Assembly: GCA_963755395.1 (NCBI GenBank)
Contig: CAVWJJ010000001.1
Span: forward strand, 1-64,000
Length of the DNA stretch: 64,000 nt
Reading direction: 5' to 3'
Origin: DAHVFK01 sp963755395
GTDB lineage: Bacteria > Pseudomonadota > Gammaproteobacteria > Burkholderiales > SG8-39
In this document: positions 37,377-45,965 of the stretch, one piece after another
Position numbering within the stretch: position 1 is the stretch's first letter
Layout: each line of letters starts with the position of its first letter
Position numbers and translations under genes: made by a program
The notes under the pieces: model-generated
Seen by the model: the letters and a program-made list of their open reading frames with translations, nothing else
Told to the model about the DNA's origin: nothing
Database searches by the model: none

Positions 37377-37743
37377 TCAATCGCCGAACACGACCAGGCG
37401 GTCGCCTTCGATGCCCGCTTCGACCAGCTGGCCCAGGCCCGAGATGCGAAAGCCCGGCGCGAGAGTCTCGTCCTTGATGCCGCGCCGCAGCGCCGCCGCC
37501 ACGCACACCACCAGGTCGACCTCGTGCTGCTCGGCGCAGCTTCGACCAGCGGTTGACGATGTTGCGGTCGTCCTGCGGCGGCTCGGTCAGACTTGGTCGC
37601 GTTGTTCACGCCGTCGTGATAGAAGAACACGCGCTAGATCTCGTGCCCCTTCGCCAGCGCCGCCTTGCTGAACAGGTAGGCCGAGTCGCTGGCCTGGTGC
37701 GTGTAGGGGCCTTCGTTGACCAGATCAGATTGCCGAATTTCAT
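37377..37743 (-). CDS. dsrE: DsrE, TusD-like sulfur relay protein (frameshifted)
   Basis: About 120 aa: MKFGNLI at the start, VFFYHDGVNNATK, DDRNIVNRW, a VDLVVCVAAALRRGI segment with the persulfide-type cysteine, then GLGQLVEAGIEGDRLVVFGD and TGA. Several indels shift the frame. Its cysteine takes sulfur from TusA. First gene of dsrEFH, 24 bp after dsrB. Confidence 0.87.
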
Positions 37744-37767
37744 CGCCTGACAGCCCCACTCAACCGC

Positions 37768-38801
37768 CTAGAAACGGATATGGGTCGAGGCGTTCAGCGT
37801 CGTAGCGCGAGCCGCGCCAGTCGTCGATGTGGTACTTGGTGAACGGCAGTCCGGTCTTCTCGAAGAAGCGCGGCCAGCCGATGCGGTCGATCCAGTCAGA
37901 CATGCGCTCCCAGGGGCGGCCGTCTTCCTTGTAGACGCGCAGGATCTTCTTCACCACCGCGCCGACCTCGGGCCAGCGCGGCGGGTTGTTGGGCAGGCCG
38001 GAGGCGACCATCTTGTGGAAGGTCGGCTTGGCCGCGCGCGTTGGAGTTCTTGCCGCCCACCCAGATCGCGATCTTGGAGTACTCGGGATCGTTGATCTGC
38101 ATCGGCGGGCACGGTGGGTAGCAGGCGCCGCAGCAGATGCACTTCTTCTCGTCCACTTCCAGCGAAGGCTTGCCGTTGACCAGCGCCGGCCGGATCGCCG
38201 CCACCGGGCAGCGCGCCACCACCGCCGGGCGCTCGCACACGTTGGCCACCAGGTCGTGGTTGATCTTGGGCGGCTTGGTGTGCTGCACGATGATCGCGAT
38301 GTCGGCCTGGCCGCCGCAGTTGATCTCGCAGCAGGAGGTCGACAGCTTGCACCCGGTTGGGCATCTCGCACTTGACGAACTCGTCGTACAGCTCGTCCAT
38401 CAGCGCCTTCACCACGCCCGAGGCGTCGGTGCCCGGGAATGTCGCAGTGCAGCCAGCCCTGGGTGTGGGCGATCATCGACACCGAGTTGGCGGTGCCGCC
38501 GACCGGGAAGCCGTGCGTCGTTCAGCGCCGGATCAGCGGCTCGACCTTGCTCTGGTCGGCGACCATGAACTCGATGTTGGAGCGCGATGGTGAAGCGCAC
38601 GTGCCCGTCGGCGTAATCTGTCGGCGATGTCGCACAGTTCGCGGATGGTGTGGTACGTCCATCTGCCGCTGCGTGCCGGCCTTGACGGTCCAGATCTCGT
38701 CGCCGCTCTCGGCGCGGTGATGCAGCACGCCGGGCCTCGGGTGGTCTGTGAGTGACCCACTTGCCGTAGTTCTTCTTCATCAGCGGGTGCATGTACTGCA
38801 T
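37768..38801 (-). CDS. dsrB: DsrB, reverse dissimilatory sulfite reductase beta (frameshifted)
   Basis: About 345 codons: MQYMHPLMKKNYGKW, MSMIAHTQGWLHCDIPG, NHDLVANVCERP, ARCPVAAIRPALVNGKPSLEVDEKKCICCGACYPPCPPMQINDPE split over frames, KKILRVYKEDG, and IGWPRFFEKTGLPFTKYHIDDWRG. Siroheme and [4Fe-4S] ligands are present. At least six indels. Stop TAG at 37768; the true start may be slightly upstream of 38801 because the dsrA-dsrB junction is also disturbed. Confidence 0.9.
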
Positions 38802-38822
38802 CGGGTCCGGCGCCCCGTTGCT

Positions 38823-40187
38823 CTACGCTTGCGCATTGCGTCTGGGTTGTGCCTTCGTGCTCGATCTGTCGTCCTCCTCAGGCGGCGCCTTCTGTCGCGC
38901 TCGCATCTTGGCCACTTCCTCGTCCCAGCCGTCGGTGCGGACGTAGGGGTTGGTCCGCGGGTGCAGCACCATGTTCGGGTCGACGTCGAGCTCCATCGCC
39001 TCGAGGAAGTTCACCAGGCCGATGCGCTCGATCATCTCGCCGGTGCGCTCGTGCTCGAGCGCGTTCTCGGCGAAGAAGTCGAGCACCTTGCGCGCCAGCT
39101 CGCTGCAGCTTCTCGAAGTCTTCGTCGGCTGTCGAGCTTCATGAACGGCACCACCATCGATTCCCAGGGTGGCGCCGATCTTCAGCACGCCCTTGCCGCC
39201 GATCAGGATCGGTCACGCCGCGCTGTCCTGCCCGGGACGCAGCGCCCCCGGCATCACGTTCAGGCAGTGCATGCAGCGCACGCAGTCGTGGTTGTCGATC
39301 TCGAGGCACTGCGCGTCGTCGAGCTTGACGCGCGACACGTGCGCCGGCGGCGCCTCGCCGTTCGCCTTCCTGATGCGGATCGCCTTGGTCGGGCAGCGCG
39401 TCGACCACGTTGTTCGATCAGTTCTTCCATGCCGTGCTTGGCAAACCACTCCCGCGCCAGCTTCTCGTCGCTGCGGATGTTGTCGCGCCAGGTGCCGATG
39501 GTCGCCATGTCCGAGCGCTGGATCGCGTTCACGCAGTCGTTCGGGCAGCCGGAGAACTTGAACTTGAACTTGTACGGCAGCGACGGGCGGTGCATGTCGT
39601 CGAGGTTGGTGTTGATGACGCTGCGCAGCGCGCGCTGCCTCGTCGTAGCAGGACTCATCTCGCAGCGCGCCGAGCCGACGCAGGACATCGAGGTGCGCAG
39701 CGCCGGGCCGGCGCCGCCCAGGTCGAAGCCGATCGCGTTGAAATCGTCGAAGGCCGGCTGCACGTTCTCGGTGCTGCAGCCCTGGAACATGATGTCGCCG
39801 CGACTGGCCGTGGAAGGCGATCAGCCCGGAGCCGTGCTTCTCCCAGATGTCGCACAGCTTGCGCAGCAGCTCGGTGTCGTAGTGCATGCCCGCCGGCGGC
39901 TGCACGCGCAGGGTGTGGAACTCGGCCGCCTCCGGAAACAGCGGCTTGCCATCCTCGCCCTTGAGCTCGGTGAAACGCGGGATCACGCCCGCCGCCGTAG
40001 CCGAAGACGCCGACCGTGCCGCCCTTCCAGTAGCCGAACTTGTTGCGGTACGAGGACTCGAGCTGGCCGAGCAGGTCGACCGCCATGTCGTTGTCCTGCG
40101 CCAGGCGCTTGAGCCCCGTGACGAAGCTGGGCCAGGGCCCCTCTCGAGCTGATCGAGCATCGGCGTCTCATGCATCTTCTTGGCCAT
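38823..40187 (-). CDS. dsrA: DsrA, reverse dissimilatory sulfite reductase alpha (frameshifted)
   Basis: About 420-450 codons: MAKKMHETPMLDQLE, GQLESSYRNKFGYWKGGTVGVFGYGG, PPAGMHYDTELLRKLCDIWEKHGSG, SMSCVGSARCE, FKFSGCPNDCVNAIQRSD, CVRCMHCLNVMPGALRPG and GEMIERIGLVNFLEAMELDVDP. Cysteines for siroheme-[4Fe-4S] and the ferredoxin cluster are visible. GGAGGAGGG precedes ATG 40187. The setting with dsrEFH and dsrL shows the oxidative type, which forms sulfite from DsrC-bound sulfur. Confidence 0.92.
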
Positions 40188-40278
40188 GCACCCTCCTCCG
40201 AATCGCGATGCGGTTCGCGTTCGCGACATGCTAGGGGCGGGCGCGCCCGGCGCCATCTGCCCTGAGGGGCGGCAGCGG

Positions 40279-40298
40279 ACCTACCCGTTCGGGTAGGT
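40279..40298. promoter_or_regulatory. Perfect palindrome in the dsrA divergent promoter
   Basis: ACCTACCCG-TT-CGGGTAGGT, a perfect 9+9 inverted repeat, lies 92 bp upstream of dsrA and 58 bp upstream of the divergent small gene. TACCC...GGGTA half-sites resemble NarL/FixJ-type operators. The NarL-type regulator at 25774 is a candidate binder. Confidence 0.55.
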
Positions 40299-40355
40299 TG
40301 GCGCCCTCCATGCGAGGTAATGCGCGCCGCGCCGCCTTGGCGTCAAACTGCTTGG

Positions 40356-40577
40356 ATGGCCGAAACCCGCCCTTTGGCGAGCTTTTCCGTGCCGCTCGGC
40401 GGTCAACTGATCGAGCTGCAGCAGATCGAGCATGCGAGCGGTGGCATGGCGCTGCTGCGAGTGCGGATCCGCGAAGGCAGGCGTTTCACCGTGTTCGACA
40501 TCGACCCGGCGAGCGCCGCCAGCTGGGGCGAGGCGATGATCGCGTGGGCGGCACAGCAGAATGTTTCCGGAACCTGA
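40356..40577 (+). CDS. Small conserved protein, 73 aa, divergent from dsrA
   Basis: A small protein (MAETRPLASFSVPLGGQLIELQQIEH) without cysteines or membrane segments. I do not know its function. ATG 40356 has a weak ribosome site; an in-frame earlier start at 40320 would add 12 basic residues. It overlaps the Cas6-like gene by 17 bp, so the two are translated together and start the sulfur-linked plus-strand operon. Confidence 0.65.
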   Translation: MAETRPLASFSVPLGGQLIELQQIEHASGGMALLRVRIREGRRFTVFDIDPASAASWGEAMIAWAAQQNVSGT

Positions 40578-41187
40578 AACCTGCGTCGAGGGATCCGACC
40601 TGCGCTTCGAGCTGCGCGGCGAGCGCCTGCCGCTCGACCACGGCCAGGCGCTCGCGGAAGCGGTGAGCGAGCACCTGCCCTGGCTTGCCGACGAGCCGGC
40701 GGCCGGCATCCACGCGGTGCGCGGAGCGGCGATGAGCGGCGGCCTGCTCGGCATCTCGCGCCGCGCACGCCTCACCCTGCGCCTGCCGGGCGCTCGGCTC
40801 GACGAGGCGCTCGCGCTCGCGGGTCGCAGCCTGCGCCTGGGCGCGGATACGCTGCACGTGGGCGCCGGCAGGCCCTGGCCCCTCGCGCCGAGCGACACCG
40901 TCTACGCCCGGCTGGTGATCGCCGGGCCGGCCGAGGAGCAGCCCTTCGCCGAAGCGCTGCAGGCATTGCTGCGCGCCCAGTTCGGCACCGCGGGCGTCGC
41001 CTGCCAGGTGGTGCTCGGCAAGCCGCGCGCGCTCGCCACCCGCGCAGGCGTACGGCGCGGCTTCAGCGTGCTGCTGCACGGCATGACGCCCGGGCTGTCG
41101 TTGCGCCTGCAGGAGCGCGGCCTGGGCGAGCTGCGCCTGCACGGCTGCGGCATCGTCGTGCCCTACAAATCCATTGCCGCGGTGTAG
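40561..41187 (+). CDS. Cas6/Cmx6-like RAMP protein without CRISPR
   Basis: A 208-aa protein with the architecture of Cas6 of the Cmx6 (I-MYXAN) type: an N-terminal LPLDHGQALAEAVSEHLPWL with the family His (H27), GIHAVRG, then GLLGISRRARLTLRLP, and a C-terminal Gly-rich loop LQERGLGELRLHGCGIVVPYK near residues 183-203, which in Cas6 holds crRNA. Cas6 proteins cut repeat RNA. Here there is no CRISPR array and no other cas gene in 64 kb; the neighbours are dsr and tusA-like genes in overlap. It may be a domesticated RNA-binding protein that acts on a sulfur-gene transcript. The fold match is strong by pattern; the role is unknown. Confidence 0.75.
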   Translation: MFPEPETCVEGSDLRFELRGERLPLDHGQALAEAVSEHLPWLADEPAAGIHAVRGAAMSGGLLGISRRARLTLRLPGARLDEALALAGRSLRLGADTLHVGAGRPWPLAPSDTVYARLVIAGPAEEQPFAEALQALLRAQFGTAGVACQVVLGKPRALATRAGVRRGFSVLLHGMTPGLSLRLQERGLGELRLHGCGIVVPYKSIAAV

Positions 41188-41204
41188 CCGCGCAGGAGAG
41201 CCCC

Positions 41205-41693
41205 ATGAGCAAAGCGAAGCCTCCCCAAGCCGACGTCCGGCTCGACCTGAGCGGCCTGACCTGCCCCGCGCCGCTGGTCGGCGCCAAGCGGGTGGTCGAC
41301 GACCTCGCGCCGGGTCAGGTCCTGGCGCTGGTATCGGACTGCCCCGGTACCCGCGACGACCTGTTCATCTGGGCGCGGCACACCGGCAACGATCTGCTGC
41401 AGGTCGAGCAGCTGGCGGGCAAGCAGCACGTGTTCTACCTCCGCAAGGGCAAGGGGCCGGCGCCGCGCGCGCAGGTGACGCTCGACATGCGCGGCGCGGT
41501 CTGCCCGGGCCCGGTGCTCGAGGCGCGCCGGGTGCTGGAGGGGATGAAGCCGGACGAGGTGCTGCGCCTGGTCACCAGCTGCGCGGCGGCGCGCGACGAG
41601 GTGGGCGCCTGGACGCGCGCGACCCGGGTTACGCTCGCCGCTGAGCGCGAGATCGGCGCCGGCGAGTGGGAGTTCTACCTGAGGCGCAAATGA
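41205..41693 (+). CDS. Tandem TusA-domain sulfur carrier, 162 aa
   Basis: Two TusA/SirA domains in one chain: the first with C20 (LTCPAPLVGAKRV), the second with C100 (AVCPGPVLEARRV), joined by LRKGKGPAPRAQ. Each keeps the persulfide cysteine and the following Pro. Single-domain TusA is at 14311. A two-headed carrier could pass sulfur intramolecularly or dock two partners at once. Its stop overlaps the next start (ATGA). Confidence 0.9.
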   Translation: MSKAKPPQADVRLDLSGLTCPAPLVGAKRVVDDLAPGQVLALVSDCPGTRDDLFIWARHTGNDLLQVEQLAGKQHVFYLRKGKGPAPRAQVTLDMRGAVCPGPVLEARRVLEGMKPDEVLRLVTSCAAARDEVGAWTRATRVTLAAEREIGAGEWEFYLRRK

Positions 41694-42244
41694 AGGCAGT
41701 GCGGGTCAAGACAGTCTGGTTCCGCAAGGGCGCCACGCGCAGCGCGGCGGAGCTGGCGAGCGTGCTCGCCTCCACCCTGTGGCGCCTGGCCGAGAAGCTG
41801 GTCGACAACCTGTCGCGCGCCGAGTACGACATCGTCACCCCGGCGCGCGGGTTCAGGATCATCGCCGAGGTGCTGGCGCTCGGCCTGCACCTGTGCGACC
41901 GCTGGGCCTGGGGCCGGCTGGACGACGCGCAGCGCGCCGCGCTGGTGCAGGCGATCGGCGCTCACCTGGCCGATACCATGGAAGGCAATGTGCGCGGCAG
42001 CCGCGAGAACTTCATCGACATGCTCAACCGGCGCGCGGCCGATTACGCGGGCTTCGACATTGCCGCCTCGGGCGCATCCTTCCCCGTCCTGCGCTGCCTC
42101 GCGGCGCAGATCCGCGAAGCGATGGAGGAGCACGACCAGCACTGGGTCATGGACCAGCTGATGGAGGTCGAAATGCCCGAGCTGCTGGGCACGCTGAAAA
42201 AGACCTTCGACGGCCTCATCGCGCCGCCCGCCGCCGCGCCCTGA
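41690..42244 (+). CDS. Conserved hypothetical protein, 184 aa
   Basis: A soluble helical protein, start ATG 41690 overlapping the tandem TusA stop. Pattern: LSRAEYDIVTPARGFRIIAEVLALGLHLCDRWAWGRLDDAQRAAL, then LADTMEGNVRG. I do not recognise a family. Part of this gene recurs almost unchanged at 56306-56415. Linked to TusA-like and dioxygenase genes, so a sulfur role is likely but not defined. Confidence 0.7.
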   Translation: MKAVRVKTVWFRKGATRSAAELASVLASTLWRLAEKLVDNLSRAEYDIVTPARGFRIIAEVLALGLHLCDRWAWGRLDDAQRAALVQAIGAHLADTMEGNVRGSRENFIDMLNRRAADYAGFDIAASGASFPVLRCLAAQIREAMEEHDQHWVMDQLMEVEMPELLGTLKKTFDGLIAPPAAAP

Positions 42245-42248
42245 CGCC

Positions 42249-43100
42249 GTGCCCGGCCCCTTCGACCTCGACGACGAACGCGCCTACCGGGCCTGGAGAG
42301 AAGAGAAGCTTTCCTTGCTTTCGGCTCGGATCGAGATCGTCGAGCTGCGCGACCCGAAGAATCTCGCCCCGGCAGAAGGCGCGGCGCTGCTCGAGCAATG
42401 CGCGCGCGCGAATATGGCTGTCTACAAGTCTTCGCTTACCGCTGAAGACAAGAACATTCCTCGGCTGCTCGGGCGTCAGCTCGGCCTCGAGCGGCTGGAC
42501 GGCAACTTCCTCGCCGACGACGACGGCATCTCGTCGATCACGCCGGGCGCGGGAATGCGCGGCGAGTTCATTCCCTACACCGACCGCGCGATCGGCTGGC
42601 ACACCGACGGCTACTACAACCCGCCGGCGCGGCGCATCCGCGCCATGGCGCTGCACTGCGTGCGCGACGCGCTCGAAGGCGGCGAGAGCGCGCTGCTCGA
42701 TCACGAGCTCGTCTACATCTGCTTGCGCGACGAGGACGCCGAGCACGCGCGCGCGCTCTCGGCGCCCGACGTGCTAACCGTCCCGCCGCGGCTGGAAGGC
42801 GAAACGATCGCCCGGCCGGCCGAGACGGGCCCGGTGTTCAGCGTCGACGAACGCGTGCTCCACATGCGCTACACGGCGCGCGGGGTCAACATCGCCTGGA
42901 AGGACGACGCCGCCACGCGCGCGGCGCGCGCCGCGCTCGATCGCATCCTCGCGGGCTCCCCCTACGTTTTCCGGCTGCGGCTCGAGCCGGGTATGGGGAT
43001 CGTGTGCAACAACGTGCTGCACGCGCGCAGCGCGTTCCGCGACACGCCGCAGCACCGTCGATTGCTGTATCGCGCCCGCTACTTCGACCGCGTCGCGTAG
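42249..43100 (+). CDS. TauD/TfdA-type Fe(II)/2-oxoglutarate dioxygenase
   Basis: A 283-aa TauD-like protein with metal ligands H118-x-D120 (IGWHTDGYYNPP) and a distal His in NNVLHARSAFRD, plus LLYRARYFD with the 2-oxoglutarate-type Arg. The family oxidises carbon next to sulfonates, sulfate esters or other groups; substrate is unknown here. GTG start 4 bp after the preceding stop. It closes the dsr-linked operon and is convergent (22-bp overlap) with the MetE-like gene. A truncated paralogue is at 56.4-56.9 kb. Confidence 0.87.
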   Translation: MPGPFDLDDERAYRAWREEKLSLLSARIEIVELRDPKNLAPAEGAALLEQCARANMAVYKSSLTAEDKNIPRLLGRQLGLERLDGNFLADDDGISSITPGAGMRGEFIPYTDRAIGWHTDGYYNPPARRIRAMALHCVRDALEGGESALLDHELVYICLRDEDAEHARALSAPDVLTVPPRLEGETIARPAETGPVFSVDERVLHMRYTARGVNIAWKDDAATRAARAALDRILAGSPYVFRLRLEPGMGIVCNNVLHARSAFRDTPQHRRLLYRARYFDRVA

Positions 43101-44092
43101 TACAGATCGCGTCCCGCGGCGAGCGCGCGGATCTTGCCGTCCGCGACGCTGCGCGGCAGCATCCAGAAGCCGCAGTCGGGATGGATGTACTTCACGCGCC
43201 CCTTGCCGAGGAGCTTCTCCGCTCGTTCGATGGCGCGCGCGACGTCCTCCGGCGTCTCGATCTCGGTGCGCTTGATGTCGACCACCCCGAGCCCGAAGCC
43301 GAGGTCGCGGCGCAGCGCCTTGAACACCGCGAGCTCTTCGGGCGGCCGGTGCGCGGTCTCCAGCACGACGTGGTCCGCCTCGAGCGCGTTGAGATACGAG
43401 ATCAGCTTCGCCCAGGTGCCTTGTTGCACGGATTGCCCGCCGTAGTTGCCGAAGCACAGGTGCACCGCGGCCTTCGTCTTCTTCGGCACGGCCTTCAGCA
43501 CCTTGTTGATCGCCGCCGCGGCCCAGCGCCACTCCTCGGGATGCCCGGGCAGGTTCGCCTCGTCCAGCTGGATCACGTCCGCATCCAGATGCTTCACCTG
43601 CTCGGCGAGCACCTCGGCGATCGCGTGCGCGAGCTTCTGCGGGCTCTTGTAGTAGCGGTCGTGCAGGGTCTTCGCCAGCATGTGCGGCCCGGTGAGCGTG
43701 AACTTGAGCGGCCGAGTGGCGAGCGCCTTGGCGCGCGCGCAGGGCAGCTTGAGATTCAGCGTCCCCGCCCCGATCGGCCCCACCACCACACCCGGCGGTC
43801 GGGTGCGAAAGCGCATTCCGGAGGCGCGCGTGTAGTCGAGCCATTCCGAAAAGCCGATCTCGCCGCGCACGCCCGACATCGGGCGCACGAAGTACTCGAT
43901 CATGCCGTTGGTCTCGGGATGGTTGAAGTCGAAGCGGTACAGCTCGCCGTCGGCCACCAGGTCGATGCCTGCGCGCTCCTGCGTGGCGATGACGACGCGG
44001 GTCGCATCGACGAGCGCCTGCTCCGAGGGGGAGCGGACCAGCCAGTCGGGGACGGGGTAGGACCCGACCACCGTCGTAAGTATGCGTGCCAT
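43079..44092 (-). CDS. MetE C-terminal-like (cobalamin-independent methionine synthase family) protein
   Basis: A 337-aa TIM-barrel like the catalytic half of MetE: TVVGSYPVPDWL at the start, zinc-site residues in VHLCFGNYG and HPDCGFWMLP, and LTGPHMLAKTL, QLDEANLPG. Stand-alone proteins of this type transfer methyl or alkyl groups to or from thiols with varied substrates, so it need not make methionine. It is divergent from the epimerase gene with only 23 bp between the start codons. Confidence 0.85.
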   Translation of the reverse strand: MARILTTVVGSYPVPDWLVRSPSEQALVDATRVVIATQERAGIDLVADGELYRFDFNHPETNGMIEYFVRPMSGVRGEIGFSEWLDYTRASGMRFRTRPPGVVVGPIGAGTLNLKLPCARAKALATRPLKFTLTGPHMLAKTLHDRYYKSPQKLAHAIAEVLAEQVKHLDADVIQLDEANLPGHPEEWRWAAAAINKVLKAVPKKTKAAVHLCFGNYGGQSVQQGTWAKLISYLNALEADHVVLETAHRPPEELAVFKALRRDLGFGLGVVDIKRTEIETPEDVARAIERAEKLLGKGRVKYIHPDCGFWMLPRSVADGKIRALAAGRDLYYATRSK

Positions 44093-44108
44093 CGCGGACG
44101 ATTATAAT

Positions 44109-44122
44109 TCACCAAATGGTTA
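44109..44122. promoter_or_regulatory. Operator-like palindrome, copy 1
   Basis: TCACCAAATGGTTA, an imperfect inverted repeat (ACCA-AA-TGGT core), overlaps the ATG of the epimerase gene in the MetE-like/epimerase divergent promoter. It matches 11 of 14 bases with copy 2 at 49076, and both continue as GGTTAACAT. The TetR gene of the cluster is the natural candidate for binding. Confidence 0.5.
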
Positions 44123-45138
44123 ACATCCTGCCGCCGAATTTCCCCGGCGTTGGCGAGCTCGAGGACTTCATGACCCGCCCGACGCCGGAGCTCGAGCACG
44201 ATCTCGCCGCCGTGGACGAGATCCTGGTGCTCGGGGTCGGGGGCAAGATGGGCCCGACGCTGGCGCGCATGGCGCGGCGCGCAGGCAAGCGGGTGATCGG
44301 CGTCGCGCGCTTCTCCGAGCCCGGCCTGCGCGCCAAGCTCGAGGCCTGGGGCATCGAGTGCATCGCCTGCGATCTGCTCGACCGCGCGGCGCTCGAGCGG
44401 CTGCCGCGCACCAGGAACGTGATCTTCATGGCGGGGCACAAGTTCGGCGCCTCCGGCCAGCCCTCGCTCACTTGGGCGATGAACGTCGGCGTGCCTTTCA
44501 TGGTGACCGAGGCGTTCCGCGAGTCGCGCATCGTCGCCTTCTCCACTGCCTGCGTCTACCCGTACGCGAACGTCGCCGGGCGCGGCGCGGACGAGTCGAC
44601 GCCGACCACGCCGCCCGCGGGCGACTACGCGAATTCCTGCGTCGGGCGCGAGCAGGCGTTCCTGCACGGCTCGCAGCGCTACGGCACGCCCGGGCGCCTG
44701 ATGCGGCTCGAATACGCGATCGACATGCGCTACGGCGTGCTGCACGACGTCGCGGCGAAGGTCTTCGCCGGCCAGCCGGTCGACGTCTCGATGGGGCACG
44801 TGAACGTGCTCTGGCAGGGCGACGCGAACGAGCAGGCGCTGCGCCTGCTCGCGCACTGCACGCAGCCCACCTCGCCGATCAATGTGAGTGGACCGGAGGT
44901 GCTGAGCGTGCGCTCGCTCGCCGGGGAATTCGGCAAGTGCTTCGGCAGGCAGGCGCAAATCACCGGCAGCGAGGCGCCGACCGCCTGGTTGGTCGACACG
45001 GCGCAGGCGCAGCGCCTATTCGGGCCTCCGCGCGTGCCGCTCGAGGCGATGCTCGACTGGCAGGCCGACTGGATCGCGCGCGGGCTGCCGGATCTCGGCA
45101 AGCCGACGCACTTCGAGACGCGTGACGGGAAATACTGA
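44116..45138 (+). CDS. NAD-dependent epimerase/dehydratase family protein
   Basis: A 340-aa extended SDR protein. Rossmann motif ILVLGVGGKMGPTLARMARRAG starts near residue 38; the active-site region is FSTACVYPY with the Tyr-x3-Lys pattern not clear (YANSCVGRE follows). The C-terminus (WLVDTAQAQRLFGPPRVPLEAMLDWQADWI) is typical of sugar epimerases. ATG 44116 has no clear ribosome site. It likely acts on a sugar or sugar acid. It overlaps the GNAT gene by 17 bp. Confidence 0.85.
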   Translation: MVNILPPNFPGVGELEDFMTRPTPELEHDLAAVDEILVLGVGGKMGPTLARMARRAGKRVIGVARFSEPGLRAKLEAWGIECIACDLLDRAALERLPRTRNVIFMAGHKFGASGQPSLTWAMNVGVPFMVTEAFRESRIVAFSTACVYPYANVAGRGADESTPTTPPAGDYANSCVGREQAFLHGSQRYGTPGRLMRLEYAIDMRYGVLHDVAAKVFAGQPVDVSMGHVNVLWQGDANEQALRLLAHCTQPTSPINVSGPEVLSVRSLAGEFGKCFGRQAQITGSEAPTAWLVDTAQAQRLFGPPRVPLEAMLDWQADWIARGLPDLGKPTHFETRDGKY

Positions 45139-45946
45139 GCACGCGCTCGGCCCCGAACACCTGGCCGGCTGCCTGGCGCTGTCGCGCGCGGCGAGCTGGA
45201 ATCAGAACGAGGCCGACTGGCGGCTCATGCTCGAGCTCGGCCGCGGCTGGGGCATTTCGCTCACCGACGGGACGCTCGCCGCCTCCACGCTCGTGCTGCC
45301 CTACGGCGCTTTTGCCTGGATCAGCATGGTGCTCGTCCTTCCGGCGCACCGCCGCATGGGCTACGCCTCGCGGCTGCTGCGCATCGCGATCGCCGAGCTC
45401 GAGCGGGATGGCAAGCTGCCGATCCTGGACGCGACGCCCGCCGGCCGCGAGGTGTATCGCCGGGAGGGCTTTCGCGATACATGGGGCTTCAAGCGCTTCC
45501 ATCTCGCGAACGCCGCGCAGCCGCTAGGGGTCGCACCCGCGAGGCCGCTCGAGGACTGGGATGGCGCCCTCGCGCTCGACGCCGAGGCCTTCGGCGCACC
45601 GCGCGCCCCGCTGCTGCGCGCGCTGCAGGCGCGCATGCCGCGCTGCGCGCTCCAATTGCCGGGCAAGGGCTTCGTGCTGGCGCGCGACGGGCGCGAGGCG
45701 GCGCAGATCGGTCCGCTCATCGCGCGCGACGAGGCGAGCGCCATCGCGCTGCTCGGCGCCGCGCTCGGGGCGGCGCGGCCGCCGCTCTACGTCGACGCGG
45801 CCGATCACGCGCCGCGCCTGCAGGAATGGCTGCTCGCGCAGGGCTTCGCGTTCCAGCGTCCGTTCACGCGCATGGTGCGCGGCGCCGCGCGCGCGCCGGG
45901 AAACGAAGAACTGGTCTACCTGGTCGCCGGGCCCGAGCTCGGCTGA
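45122..45946 (+). CDS. GNAT-family N-acetyltransferase, 274 aa
   Basis: An acetyltransferase with the acetyl-CoA motif LPAHRRMGYASRLLRIAI (R/Q-x-x-G-x-A) in the first half and a second GNAT_C-like half (PLIARDEASAIALLGAALGA, RPFTRMVRG). GTG start inside the epimerase gene end. Two-domain GNAT proteins of this pattern occur in sugar and amino acid clusters. Substrate unknown. Confidence 0.82.
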   Translation: MTGNTEHALGPEHLAGCLALSRAASWNQNEADWRLMLELGRGWGISLTDGTLAASTLVLPYGAFAWISMVLVLPAHRRMGYASRLLRIAIAELERDGKLPILDATPAGREVYRREGFRDTWGFKRFHLANAAQPLGVAPARPLEDWDGALALDAEAFGAPRAPLLRALQARMPRCALQLPGKGFVLARDGREAAQIGPLIARDEASAIALLGAALGAARPPLYVDAADHAPRLQEWLLAQGFAFQRPFTRMVRGAARAPGNEELVYLVAGPELG

Positions 45947-45965
45947 GGCGGAAGGAGGCATTTGC

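Noticed and set aside
40188..43100. CRISPR-Cas locus suggested by the Cas6-like protein
   Set aside because: No direct repeats with regular spacers and no other cas genes are seen anywhere in the window.
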